Shown one piece after another: positions 31,938 to 43,809 of a stretch of DNA of 64,000 bases (its first letter is position 1; each line of letters opens with the position of its first letter). The stretch covers positions 1,172,501-1,236,500 of the forward strand of contig MCGE01000011.1 of NCBI GenBank assembly GCA_002105175.1. The letters are read 5' to 3'. The DNA comes from Absidia repens (lineage: Eukaryota > Mucoromycota > Mucoromycetes > Mucorales > Cunninghamellaceae). The translations under genes were made by a program, and so were the position numbers. The notes beneath the pieces were generated by a model. The model was not told the origin of the DNA. It searched no databases and saw nothing but the letters and a program-made list of their open reading frames with translations.

Positions 31938-33059
31938 ACACTCACTTAATTTTGACATTCTCTTCCCCTTCTCTTAATCACTTTTATCATCATCACAGCA
32001 TGATCTCTTGTACCACCCGTCCCCATCATTATCTCATCACATATTTTATGTTTTATTTTTCTAAAAAAAAACCTTTCTCTTTTATTTATTCATTTAATAT
32101 GTATTATTGTATATACTCAATAAAATCTAATTGTTTTCTTGCTTATTTCGTTTGATTTTACGGACTTCCCATCTTATTAGTAGCTATGACTGCATGCATT
32201 ATCGTTTTGTCTCTTTAAATTAGTGATAATTATCCGTCTTTATCTTTGTGCTCTGGTATAAATTATATATTTATGGACGAGGGGGTTGAGTGGGCATTAT
32301 TGTGGGATGGGATTATATGCCTCTTCCAACTCGCACTATGGTGGGCAGCTCCTTGGAGGGGGGTGTCAACTGGTATTCATTTAGAGGTTGTTGGGGGGGA
32401 GTTTGCTATATCATACTATACGCAAATAAAAAAATAATCTGGGTATATAAATATTTCAAGCTTAGTGAAATATATATTATTTAGAGGGAAGATGTGCTGG
32501 TGGTACGGCTGTGGTTGATTAAGATCAATGGTATAGTAAAGGTAGAACCACATTTAATAAAAAATTGTCTAGAATTGCACTGCAGCAGCGAGCGTTCTAG
32601 GGGAGGTGGAGATAGTCGTAGAAAGCAGAGAAATATGCTTTGTGGCGGTGTTTACACACACTGTATGACCTAGGTTCATTTCATGGTAGAGCAAGAATAA
32701 GGTCATCTCTGATATTAAGACATCCAAGACTGTCAACCAGTGGTGTGGCTCAGAATGGAAAAGTAGTCATAATGGGTGAGGTTAGAAAGCAGCTATTTTA
32801 CGGGACGCTCATAAAATTGACGCAGTGATGGCTTTGATTACCATCAAATGGATCAGAGGATGGGTAATAAAGAGGATACATTTTATTGAAGGAATATGGT
32901 AAACCTAAACTAAGAATGCGATATTCAGTGTAGCGAAGTTGCATAAGGGAGCATATTGGAGGAATATGGATAATGACCAGCACTAAATTAAAGGGACAAT
33001 TCTAAAAATAAAAAATAAATAAAAGGCTTTATATACTGTATACGGCACAAAGAAAACTA
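31938..33059. other. spacer with GGTGGGCAGC motif and R1 distal sequence
   Basis: No gene supported. At about 32296-32360 a block containing CTCGCACTATGGTGGGCAGC and TCCTTGG matches 46772-46832 (TTCGCACTTTGGTGGGCAGC). At about 32955-33040 the sequence GGATAATGACCAGCACTAA and a downstream TATACTGTA block are shared with the region left of copy E (about 38565-38620). Confidence 0.5.
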
Positions 33060-33490
33060 TAAAGAAATGCCTTTCATTGAGGAATGACATTGACAAGCAC
33101 TAATCAAAACGGGTTGATGGTAGTAAAAAAAAGGGATCTATTATGCAAGACATGAGAGAGACGAATGGGACATTTTCGTTGAAGTAAGTAAAAAGGGACA
33201 TATTTTATTCAGATATAGATGCTGTTTAATACTAAACTAAGCTATTGTGGCTCCATAAAACCAACTAATTGTAGACCAAAATCCTGAATCCAAAATGAAA
33301 GGATTTCCCCATGCATGTTGCAATCCCTGTTCTGAAATCCCTTCTAAACTAGCCCTGACCCTCTTCTAAGATCACAATAAACTCAAGTAAGTTTAATGAT
33401 GAGGTAAAAAAAAAATTGAAAGGAAGAGACCGAAAAAATAAAAATGGGCGAAAATAAAAATTCACGTGGGCGGCATTTTAAATATTTTAT
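33060..33490 (-). repeat. dispersed repeat family R1, copy D
   Basis: Reverse orientation. Reading right to left: AAAATGCCGCCCACGTGAAT (about 33478), CT-rich tract, GTCAGGGCTAGTTTAGAAGG (about 33350), GCAACATGCATGGGGAAATC, TTCATTTTGGATTCAGGATT, TTAGCTTAGTTTAGTATTAA and GAATAAAATATGTCCCTTTT. Continues to TTGATTAGTGCTTGTCAATG. Confidence 0.75.
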
Positions 33491-34176
33491 GGTCAACCAG
33501 TTTATTTCAATCAATGATGAAAAATCTACTTTAGTACTAGCTGATTAAGAAAGTGTAGCAACACTAGTATAAATAGTTTGTAATGATATGACTTTGGTGA
33601 AAATCCTAAAAAATTTGAAGTGGATTCTCGAAATTTTGCCGTTCACGGATAAAGAATTGAAGAAACAGATAGGGAATACAAAGTAGCAGATGGTCGATTT
33701 TCCTCCAGTTTTCTTTTCCTTTTTTTTTCTTTTGTTTTTTTTTTTGTTGAATGGGTAGAGAGGTATTCGTCACGATGTACAAAAAAGGATGTCAACAGGT
33801 TTATGATTAGTGTAAGATTCTATATTAATTCTTCCCCATGTGTCTTGTGATGCTCTTGATCTATTATAACCTGCATTTGATATCATATTGTAATTTCAAT
33901 TTGATCTCAACGATAAACCCCATATAATATTTCTATGTAAACGACTCTTGCTTGCTGAAAAATCTTCCACATTTCAAGTACTTTATTCTACACCACTGTA
34001 CTCTACACTGTACTCTTTCACACTGGGCCATTCAATTTCCCTCAAAACAACAACCGTAACCTAATATTCCCCTGCCATTCATCATTTACAAGAAACCCAA
34101 ACCCGACAAAATATAAATAACGATCTACAATTTATTAATTCTAACAATAAATACATAAACTATACACTACATAGTT
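33491..34176. other. spacer downstream of TSR4
   Basis: No gene seen. Contains T-rich stretches near 33705-33745 and repeated CTGTACTCTACACTGTACTC near 33995-34015. Confidence 0.4.
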
Positions 34177-35487
34177 CTAATCTAATTCATATTGCACTAC
34201 AGCTGATTCCAAGACAAATGTTGCATCGTGGGTATCGCCTGGATGGCAGTCATTCTTGCATACGTAGACCAAAACCGTACCGAATTCCATACCAATATCA
34301 AGATTATCTAGTTTCGAGGTTGCTGATGATGATGAAGTCGTCGTTGTTGTCGCCTTCGTTTGCTGTTGTTGGTTGCTGGCATATTCAGATATTGGTAGAG
34401 TTGATAAAACGTTTGGCAACAACTGCATCTCATAGACACGAGGCCCGCCACATGCATTGCATGATCCACCATGATTCTTGCCTTCCAATTCTTGATGATA
34501 GAGTAACGGAGATCCAGACCATTCGTATCGTATACATTGACTTGGTTCACATGTGACGCGGTCCATGAATTTTTTGAATTGCTTGTCAACACCGCGTGGC
34601 AGTTGTTGTTTTTCGTATTGTTCGCTAGCCCACGTCCCGCCTTCACCATCCTCTCCATCGCCGCCATGTAAAGTCGCATCATTCAGCAAATCTGCCTCTT
34701 GGTCCAGGTATTCTTGGTAACGCGACAAATCAATATCCCCACTTTCTCCACTCCTATTCATATCCTCGGGTGTAATGTAGAGATATTCGCCTGGGAATGA
34801 TGGCAAGTCGGTGGTATCTACAGGTGGTTTGGTGGAAGCTGCTGCTTTTGGTGCGTTTGACGATGTAGGCTGATCCTTGAGATGAAGTTTTCCTAATCGT
34901 GCAGCTAAAGTTTCTGTGTTGTTGTTGGTGTTAGGTTTGGGTGAAGTCGTACCAAATCCAGTTGATCCAAATCCAGTGCTCGTCGCCCCGAACGATTTGT
35001 CACCACCCCATAGATCCCCTAACTGAATAATAACGCCCCCCCCCCAGATGAGTTAGATTTGATTCGCACATGGCACATTCGCCTTTTTTTTTAAAAAATC
35101 AACCACACTTACCTGAAATCCTTGTGGTGTACCAAAACCAGACGAAGCTTTCTTTTGTTCTTCCCGTTTTTTCTTTTGAGCTTCTTTTTGTTGCTGTGCC
35201 CTCAGATAATCTTCATCCACCAAGTGTGACCGTACGATTGAGAAGCTAAAAATAACATGTATCAATATCCCCTGTTCAAACTCATGGTATTTTGATTTGC
35301 TTAAACAAATTTTACCTTCCCTCTTTACGCATACAGCTACGGCGATTGCAGGCAAAGATATAGATAACTCTGTGATACACTGAATCTGGAAGCGGGACAT
35401 AGGTTTGACACAGTAGGTACATCCATTGACCGCAAATACGACATTGACAATAGTCACTTGGAGGAGATTTGTCGTTCGTCAGCCAAA

Positions 35488-35527
<40 letters not shown>

Positions 35528-35718
35528 GGTGTTTGTTTCACGTCAATAGTTTCTTTGCATATTGACTTGTTTATTATTACCGGTAAACCACCCAATTTCG
35601 TGATATAAGGATCTGTATCGTCTTCTTTAGGAATTTCACCATCAGGTAAACCTAATAATACACTTTGTGTTGATTTGCTTGCCGCCGGATCAATGGATTC
35701 CTTATTTTTCTGCGACAT
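34177..35718 (-). CDS. TSR4: Tsr4/PDCD2-family ribosomal protein chaperone
   Basis: Four exons, minus strand: 35718-35581, 35488-35316, 35245-35113 and 35022-34177; 429 residues. N-terminal block SVLLGLPDGEIP.. ITKLGGLPIWL is the PDCD2 signature. It is followed by a zinc-binding region (YCQCRICGQWMYLLCQTYVP..FACNRRSC) and, after a Gly/Ser/Thr-rich linker, by the C-terminal PDCD2 domain. The latter includes FKKFMDRVTCEPSQCIRYEW, GGSCNACGGPRVYEMQLLPN and MEFGTVLVYVCKNDC. In yeast Tsr4 is a dedicated co-translational chaperone for Rps2 (uS5) needed for 20S pre-rRNA maturation. The first intron contains a 35-nt T tract (A run 35491-35525 on the plus strand). It is divergent from CYS3, 268 bp between ATGs. 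Confidence 0.9.
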
Positions 35719-35986
35719 TGAGAGTGTAAAAATATGCTGAAGCAAAATAGACAAAAAAAATTTTCGACATGTTAAAAATTCCCTGTTTTTAAAATGCCGA
35801 AAGCGCTTGGAGTGAGACCTGTGCAGAACAAGTCGAAATTTCATCATTTAAATAACATATGTGATTGGCTGCATGACACCGGCTGAGACTGAAATATATA
35901 TTTTTTCTTTTTAAAGTCGAGTGAAAACTCTTTTCCTGCTCTTTGTTTTTGCATATAATTTTTTCTTCAAAAAAAATACATAACTG

Positions 35987-37334
35987 ATGTCTCCATCGAA
36001 CGATAATATTGGCTTTGGCACTCGTGCTATTCATGCGGGACAAATACCTGACCCTACGACTGGAGCTGTGATTCCTCCTGTTTCATTGTCTACCACCTTC
36101 AAACAAACTGCTGCTGGTGTCCATTCTGTAAGCATTATTTTTTTAAAACTGCGAAGATTTTATTACACAAACATGAGTAGATAACCTTTACTTCTCTTTT
36201 TTTATGTGTGATGAATAGGGATATGAATACTCTAGATCTGGTAATCCAACTCGTCACAATTTTGAAACTGCAGTTGCGGCGTTAGAGGGTGGGAAATATG
36301 GTCTTGCTTTTGCTTCTGGTTCATCTGTTACTGCCACAATCTTGAACACTCTTCATTCTGGTGCTCATTTGGTCTCTGTCAATGATGTTTATGGTGGTAC
36401 CTACCGCTACTTCACCAAGGTGGCCGTTCATAACGGTGTAGAAGCTACTTTTGTTGATCTCAACGATGCTGCCAATGTCAAGCCTCACTTTAAGGAAAAC
36501 ACAAAGGTAGGACAAAGAAAACATAGGAATCTGGGTGCTAAGAGTCATGGGGGTCAGGTGTCAGGTTACATGAAACTAACACCATTTCTATTTTAGCTTG
36601 TTTGGGTAGAATCACCTACTAACCCAACATTGCGAATCATTGATATCCGCGCCATTGCTGATTATGCTCATGCTCATGATGCTCTACTTGTAGTCGACAA
36701 TACCTTTATGAGCCCCTACTTCCAAAATCCTCTCTCTCTAGGCGCTGATATCGTAGTGCATTCGGTGACAAAATATATCAATGGTCATTCTGACGTTGTT
36801 ATGGGCATTGCTGTTACCAATGATCAAGCCGTTTATGAAAAACTCCAATTTATGCAAAACTCAATGGGTGCCGTTCCTTCAGCTATGGATTGTTTTCTTG
36901 CCCGCCGTGGTCTTATGACACTTGAAGTCCGTATGCAACGCCACGCTTCCAATGCTCAAGCCCTTGCTGAATACCTTGAATCCAACTCCAATATTGAACA
37001 AGTCATCTACCCAGGTCTCCCTTCTCATCCCAACCATGAATTGGCCAAAAAACAACAACGTGGATTTGGTGGCATGGTGTCTTTTCGTGTCAAGGGCAAT
37101 TTGGACAACGTCAACAAATTCCTTGGTAATTTGAAGTATATTACCTTGGCTGAATCTTTGGGTGGTGTGGAATCTCTTATTGAACTACCTTGTATTATGA
37201 CCCACGGTGCTGTCTCCCCTGAAGATCGTGCCACATTAGGTATCACAGAAAATCTTGTCCGTATGTCTGTTGGTATTGAAAACGTTGAAGATTTATTGGC
37301 TGACCTTAAACAAGCTTTGGAGAACATGGCCTAA
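35987..37334 (+). CDS. CYS3: cystathionine gamma-lyase
   Basis: Three exons: 35987-36127, 36219-36506 and 36597-37334; 388 residues. Fold-type I PLP enzyme of the Cys/Met metabolism family: GFGTRAIHAGQIPDPTTGAV, YEYSRSGNPTRHNFETAVAA, FASGSSVTATILNTL, NDVYGGTYRY, VDNTFMSPYFQNPL, the PLP-lysine motif HSVTKYINGHSDVVMG, SLGGVESLIELPCIMTH and NLVRMSVGIENVEDL. The PYFQNPLSLGADI..TKY and GAVPSAMDCFLARRG blocks fit cystathionine gamma-lyase better than gamma-synthase. It converts cystathionine to cysteine, 2-oxobutyrate and ammonia in the reverse transsulfuration pathway. Cytosolic; no targeting signal seen. Confidence 0.93.
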
Positions 37335-38169
37335 ATATAGGTGTGGACGACATTGACTATTGAATTCTGAGTCGAATTAAACGGACGGATAGACTATTAT
37401 TAGGATTGTATATTGTATAGATTAGATTTTATAGTTAGTTAGCTTATTACGCAATTAGTTGCTGCTTTGCTCATAATTATGTAGTCAGTCCATTTTTATT
37501 TTATATGTGAATCAATAAAACAACGCCTTTTTTTTTCTTGCTATGGTACTAGCCACGTTGTCGCACTGTGGCAATTCGTGTGTAGCTCATCAATATGCAA
37601 CCTAAATTGCTATGCGCATTGTCATCCACAGGGAATGGTCGCAATTATGATCCCTCGGAATCATTTGAAAAGCACATCATAATATTTTGTAGTTATAGAA
37701 CCTGATATTTACTTCTATTTTTTGAATAAAACGAATTTCATTTTTATCACTTAAATTGATTTTGCCTTTATGTTTGTCATTGTTATCTTTGTTTCTTGTC
37801 AATATGATAAATATGGCATACATATCATATATACAGATATATTCTTGATCATATTATAGCTGGAGAAAATCCCATCAACGTAGACGACCCTCTGCTCCCA
37901 AAAAGTAACCTCTTACTGTGTAGTCGACATAAAAAAAAACACACGCCAAATGTCTTGCGAAAAATAACAGGTGTAAGTACGTAAAGTCGTTCGCTATTTG
38001 TAAACTTTGGCTGGGGAGTCTAGTAATTTGAAATGATTAAGACAGGGCGGTTTTCCAAAAATGGTAAGATTTCATATAAAACAGTGATAAAGGAATATTG
38101 ATACTGTTCCGCTCAGTCCTTGTAAAAAGGTATGGAAGCTGTTGCATCATTTATATTGCACTTGATTGT

Positions 38170-38203
<34 letters not shown>

Positions 38204-38539
38204 CGACCTTATGATGTCAGTCTAACAGTATAATTACATATTGCTAATTATTCAACATTGACGTTTGTAAAATAGATGTTGGAGGTACTACATTGAAACA
38301 GACTCATAGGGGACAACAACTGACGAAGGGTGCTGTTTGCTCAGGATATCCCCCCAAACGTCACCGAATAATCGTCATATCATGTATGATATAATAATTA
38401 ATTCATATATTTCCATGCCCCAAAAATAAGATAAAAAAAAGTAGTTCAATGCATGGTGGATCTAATAGTATAGGTTGATGATTAATAAAAAAAAAAGTAT
38501 GTAGTTTATTGAGGTGAAGGCTCGAATGAAGCTCGTTCG
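37335..38539. other. spacer with A run
   Basis: 3' flank of CYS3 (AATAAAAC near 37512). A run of about 30 A at 38171-38200. No coding sequence. Confidence 0.5.
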
Positions 38540-39065
38540 AGAAGATTAATGGGAGATCTGGATAATGGTCGGTACTAATCGAAAGGGACGACTGTCAAAA
38601 AGAAACTAATATACTGTACAAAGTATGAGAATGACGGAAAAGATATCTGTTCTTTGAAACACTACAATGGTCGATATTCATCAAAAGGGTGATGGCGGTT
38701 AAAAAAAGATCTATTACACAAAACTTGAGAAAGACTAATGGGCCACTTTTTATTCACCAACGTAAAAGAGATATATTTTATTCAGATATAGATATAAATT
38801 GTGGAGAAACTAACACTAAGCTAAGCTAATGAAGGCTTCAAAAAACCAGCAAATGGAGGCCCCAAATCCTGAATCCAAAATGAAAGGATTTCCCCATGCA
38901 TCTTGTAATCCCTGTTTTGAAAACCCTTCTAAGCTAGTCCTAGCACTAATCTAAGTTTCAACATAATCACTAGAGACAACAATTGTGAAGAAGAAAGAAA
39001 GAGAGCGCAAAAATATAAACAGGGAGAATAGAAAAAAATCTGGGCCGCGGGATTTGAATCTTTTT
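38540..39065 (-). repeat. dispersed repeat family R1, copy E
   Basis: Reverse orientation. Right to left: GATTCAAATCCCGCGGCCC (about 39055), CT-rich tract, CTAGGACTAGCTTAGAAGGG (about 38935), TACAAGATGCATGGGGAAAT, TTCATTTTGGATTCAGGATT, TTAGCTTAGCTTAGTGTTAG and GAATAAAATATATCTCTTTT. It continues into TACTGTA and GATTAGTACCGACCATTATC, shared with sequence left of copy D. Confidence 0.75.
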
Positions 39066-39459
39066 TTTTTTTGGTTCTGGGTGCTTTTTTTCTTTACTAC
39101 TGGATGCAAAAAAAAGGAAAATCACTTTTTTCCAGCCACCAATGGAACACCCCTAACAGAAGTTTTTAAATAAAAAAAGAGTATGATCCTTATTCCAATT
39201 GTGATATTTCACAGCCAACATTTAATACTTTCCAAAAAAAGTATTGTTATCTGGGCTTTTATCATACATATTAAAAAAACATTAGAGTTGATCAGAAAAG
39301 TTGACAGGCGCTAAAAGAAAGAAGCTTCTTATTCAGAATATCAAGACCATAATTCCATGTGCTTCAGGGGTTTATTATTATTTTTTAATACAGTATGGAT
39401 GAAAGAAGCCCATGTAAGTGTTTGCCTATTGTATCTGACGATGGGTTGTTTAGGGTAGA
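39066..39459. other. spacer downstream of GNAT gene
   Basis: A/T-run-rich; no gene seen. Confidence 0.4.
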
Positions 39460-39990
39460 CTATAATGGTGCAAATGTATACAATCTAGTAGGAACGTTGA
39501 TGCCTTCTGCCGGACCACTGAGAAACGAATCCGCAAATTGCCAGCCATCTCGTTCATAGAATTGAATAGCTTTACTATTTTGTTCCAATACCAAAAGGTA
39601 TGCCTGTGGAGCACCAACTTGTCTTGCCCATTGTTTGAAAGCGTCCATCATCATTCGCCCAGCGCCTACACCTTGATGTTGCGGTAATGTATGAATATGA
39701 TCTAGCAGGGCGCCTCGTTTGCAAGAAGGATCCCATTCACCAGCAAAAAATCCAATAACTTCACCTTCATCATTTTCTGCAACCATGATGATCTGTTTAC
39801 TATCGTCCTTTGTTTGAATGTGCTTAGTCATCTTTTTGTGCCAATAATCCAATCGCTCTTTTACAATATCATTATCGAGATACGAAGCTGGAAGCATATT
39901 TTGGTAACTGCTCTTCCAACTAGATATATGAATAGAAGCAATCAATTCAGCATCTGATGACGATGCTGATCTTAATTTCGCTGATGACAT
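39460..39990 (-). CDS. GNAT-family N-acetyltransferase
   Basis: Single exon, 176 residues from ATG 39990. The frame is open upstream to ATG 40095, but that stretch lacks GNAT character. Motifs: N-terminal RSASSSDAELIASIHISSWK with a SYQNMLPASYL segment; beta4 VAENDEGEVIGFFAGEW; the motif A acetyl-CoA loop HIHTLPQHQGVGAGRMMMDA (Q-x-x-G-x-G/A); and motif B LLVLEQNSKAIQFYERDGWQ. The W-x-x-x-Y and L-x-x-LPQHQG-x-G pattern fits small-substrate acetyltransferases, but the acceptor cannot be read from sequence. Lies downstream of the JHD1 gene on the same strand. Confidence 0.85.
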   Translation of the reverse strand: MSSAKLRSASSSDAELIASIHISSWKSSYQNMLPASYLDNDIVKERLDYWHKKMTKHIQTKDDSKQIIMVAENDEGEVIGFFAGEWDPSCKRGALLDHIHTLPQHQGVGAGRMMMDAFKQWARQVGAPQAYLLVLEQNSKAIQFYERDGWQFADSFLSGPAEGINVPTRLYTFAPL

Positions 39991-40373
39991 ATTTTCCGGT
40001 GGTCCTGTAGTACAAAGATCAATAAATTGTCCGTATAATCTAACCTTGTCCTTCTCCTTTTTCAAATTGTGGTTATACAGTAATATGCAATTCAACAGTA
40101 AGCCATCCTATAAAATATCGAAGTGATGACCCCCACCGTAAAATATTTACTGTCTGTTTTCCCATACAATATAGACTATCCCGTCCTGCTTCCGTTCAAA
40201 GCCCAAACCGTTTCATATAATCGTTTTCACCTATCCCAAACCTAAAAACCAAATCCAAGTATAGACAATCAAAAAATATATGTTTAATATAAATTCTTTA
40301 TTCAAATAAGACCAATCAAACAGATATGACATAAAAAAAAGACTAATAAAAACGATCAAAATATTCTATTGAT
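39991..40373. other. spacer between GNAT and JHD1 genes
   Basis: AT-rich; promoter side of the GNAT gene and 3' flank of JHD1. Nothing else identified. Confidence 0.4.
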
Positions 40374-41399
40374 TCAACGCCGCACAAATCTATCTAGTAA
40401 TCGCTGTTTAACTGTTGATGGTGTTGTTGAAGCTTTCGTGCGTTTAACCAATGGCTGTCGTTTTGTTGGTAAAGAAGAACCGCCAGCAGCCCGTTTCGTT
40501 GTTCCCATGTCATCATCACTACTACTATCACTATCTACACTTTTGCTGCTACTATTGATGACATTTGCTGCTCTTTTCCGAGGTCGTTGTTGAGATGTTT
40601 TTGTCACGTTTGATGATTGAGAACGCCGCCTTGGCAGCTTTGTTGCAGTTGGGTTGGACGAGGAAGAGGGTGGGAGTATTGTGGAATCGGGTTTAAATTC
40701 ATCTTGATCGTCTTCCTCTTGGTATTCGCTGTCTTCCGTCATATAATCTTCTTCTTCTTCGTCTTCTATAGGATGATCGTCTAAAATATAATTGTCCTCG
40801 CTGACGTCACCCTCGTCGTCATTGTCCTCCGCTACTGTTGCTGCTGCTGATGCTACCGGTGGTGGTGCCGACTGTTGTTTCAATTTGAGTACCAGTTTAG
40901 GTTGTTGTTTTTGTATTGTTGCCACTGAAATGCTAGATCCCTTGAGTTCATCGTCCTGCAGCTGTTCATGAGTCGCTTCATTCGATTTCGTTCCATCACC
41001 ATTGTAAGTGTCCACCATTACATGAGCGCTCTGATCTTGTTGGTCGCCATTATTATTGCCATTGCTCTTATGTTCCAGTTTTAGTTTGAGTTTGACTACC
41101 TTGTGCTGTCCAGAATCATCCTTGTTGTTTTTGAGTTTTCCTAAGGCTGAAATCGCCTTTTCTACACCGTAAATGAGGTTGTCGATTAAAGCAGAGGGAT
41201 CATCGATAGAAGAGGGAATATCAGCCCGTATGGTTCGACGTTCTTGTCCAGAGAGAGCATCATCATCCAAAAGTACAACGTCCTTCTGAAGCCAGCGAGC
41301 TAGATCCATAATCCCTTGAAGTTCGTATGTGGATAATGTTTTTGGTGCATCTAGTTGAGACACAAAAAAGAGTGAAGTTAGGCAATCGATAAAATAAAA

Positions 41400-41459
<60 letters not shown>

Positions 41460-43278
41460 CTTACCTTTAAGTATATCATTGTATTTCTGAGCAGCATACC
41501 AATTGATTTTTTTAAAGTAGGGAAATCGGAATTTGGTAGGCACATTGGTAGCTTCTTCAATATCGAATATACGCAGTTGGGTGCCAATATTCAGGCCATG
41601 GAGAAAGTTTCCACCAATCACTAACGCATCTTCAGGGGTATAAACTGCATGAATCCAGCCGGTCGGAATAATCCTATTTTTGACAAATGACACAAGCTAT
41701 ACAGTTAGCAAATATATTTGAGGGAAGATATGACTGAGTGAGTGAGTGACTTGCATCGTATTTCCAGCTTTGAGATGTACCGCATAGCAGGATTTAACTT
41801 CGTCTCCAAGAAAAGTGGTAGTTTGTTCCGGCGACGAGCTCCATTTCTGATATTTTTTGAGGTTTTTGGCAGTCGGTTCAATAAAATAAAAGACTTTGGA
41901 ACCACGGATAATATGGTAAAATACCTATATATATATATATATAAAGTAAAATCAGTACCTTTGCCAGTCATCAAACGCCAATCTTGTTTTCTTCTTTGAG
42001 ATTCACGCAACCATAAGCATTGTCCATTCTTCCTATTTTCGTCATACTTACTGAAGTTCCGCCAAAGTCAATATGGCTACATAATCCATGTGAGTGTAGA
42101 AATTTGGCACAATGAGTACGCAAATATGATGACTTTTTTATTGTCCAATCGATGTTGCACTTACAAATCGGTATAAGAGTCTTTGGTTCCCATCAAACAG
42201 TAGAGTTGCACTTTTGGATATTCTTTTGGTCGTAGATCTTCAGGCCACATGTGATCAATCCAATCCATGTCTCTATAAAATAAAAATAAATAATGATCAG
42301 TAAAATAACGGCACACCTATTTCATGAAATGTATTTTCAGTACCTGACTATTTTTGGCCTAATGATTCCATCAGCAAATTTGGTACCACTTATTTCCAAG
42401 CTGATGACATTCCTGATACGATCGCGATCGGGGTTGTTGTAATATTCTGCCCATTTGCCCATTGTCCAGCCGGTACTATCTGATTGTGTTGCGACATCTA
42501 AATACAAAGCATATCGTTTATTAGATTATTTGCGTGTTCGAGTGTTTGTCTGTTCGTCCAATCTATATACCTATTACTTCCACCGATCGGTCTTCCCCTG
42601 CACAAAAAAAAAAAAAAAACAATATATAAATCAGTGTTTTTGTTTATCATTTATACGAAGAGCAGCTTACCAACGGCATGCGCAATATCTGATACAGTTG
42701 TTTCACTCGGAGGCATCTTCATGTCCAGTCCTGCACTGTGTTCAATGACAAATGGTTCCTTGAGACCCGATTTTCGGAACCGTTCCAGATTGACTTGATC
42801 CCCGGTATATCTTTTGAATTTATCGGCTGCAAAATTCTTTGTGTTGAGCAACTTTCCCCATATTTTTTCGTCTCCAGAAAGTCCTTCGTTCATATCAGCA
42901 TAATTGAGTCGTACACTATCGCGTTTCGATTTCCTTGGTTGAGGTTTGGCTACATAGAATAAAATTGCAAACCAGTGAATGATTTAGTATAAAGTCAAAC
43001 ATATTAAAACCGTCAGCCACTCTACACACAGGTACATCAATATAAAATAAAATAAGTATTGTTATGGAAGATATTTTCTTACCAGTACTAGGGCCATAAG
43101 TTGGTAGGCATGCAGGGCAGTGAAAGACTTCAATAGAATCGCAATCCATAGCGGGAATTTTAAGACAATGAGCATGATACCAGATAAAGCAAGCATCACA
43201 TTGAAGCCAAGTATCATATTTGGGATCGCTAGGTTGTTGAACCGTACATAAAGGACAGGCCTCAGTAGCAAGTTCCAT
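40374..43278 (-). CDS. JHD1: JHD1/KDM2-type histone demethylase (PHD finger + JmjC)
   Basis: Nine exons, minus strand: 43278-43083, 42949-42671, 42597-42571, 42497-42344, 42272-42165, 42076-42052, 41924-41755, 41673-41465 and 41350-40374; 714 residues. Residues ~8-60 form a PHD finger (CPLC.., WLQCDACFIWYHAHCL, FHCPAC). The JmjC core follows: DVATQSDSTGWTMGKWAEYY, NVISLEISGTKF, the Fe(II) pair in TDFHIDFGGTS (H-x-D), VFYHIIRGSKVFYFIEPT, and the distal His in IIPTGWIHAVYTPEDALVIG with GNFLHGLNI. Jhd1/KDM2 enzymes demethylate H3K36me1/2 using Fe(II) and 2-oxoglutarate. The last 300 residues are acidic, Ser/Thr-rich and basic at the end, with no recognised domain. Intron 7 (41754-41674) uses a GC donor (GCAAGT). 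Intron 8 carries about 55 A (41402-41456). Confidence 0.92.
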
Positions 43279-43809
43279 AGCAAAGTAAAGATCAAAGTAG
43301 AAAAAGAAGTGATAAAATATAAAATAAAAAACTTCAAAAACAAATGACGGAGTTCGAATAACTAATCCCAAGACTGACTGAATGTGCAAATCAACCAGAA
43401 TCAAGCTACTGTCCCGCATTTATTGGCCAAGTATTTGGATGCATTGATAAGTAACAAAGGTGGGGTGACTATAAAAATATACAGTTGAAAAATGATACTG
43501 AATGAAATAATATTATAAATATTATTCATTCCTTTCTACCTATATATATATATATATATATATTATATATTGCAGGTAGAGCTTGTACAGGTACTAAACA
43601 GCTTGGTCTTTCAATCTGTCACAGTCCAGTGTTTCCATAAAATTACCCAGGGCAATGGAAACATATGACAAAAAAAAAGTATGGGAATTAAATTTGTCAG
43701 GGTCTTTTCAAATTACCCCGCAAATCCTCAGTATAAAAAAATTTCCCAGGTCTACTCCTTTGTTCTCTCTTTATTTTTTTATTTTATTTTTTTTAGCCCA
43801 TACTTTGAC
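43279..43809. promoter_or_regulatory. divergent region between JHD1 and acyl-CoA dehydrogenase
   Basis: Bidirectional spacer of 531 bp with a TA dinucleotide run at about 43541-43569 and a T-rich leader just ahead of ATG 43810. Regulatory role is inferred from position. Confidence 0.45.

Noticed and set aside
34308..34682. 124-residue frame overlapping TSR4
   Set aside because: Shadow of the well-supported TSR4 C-terminal domain.
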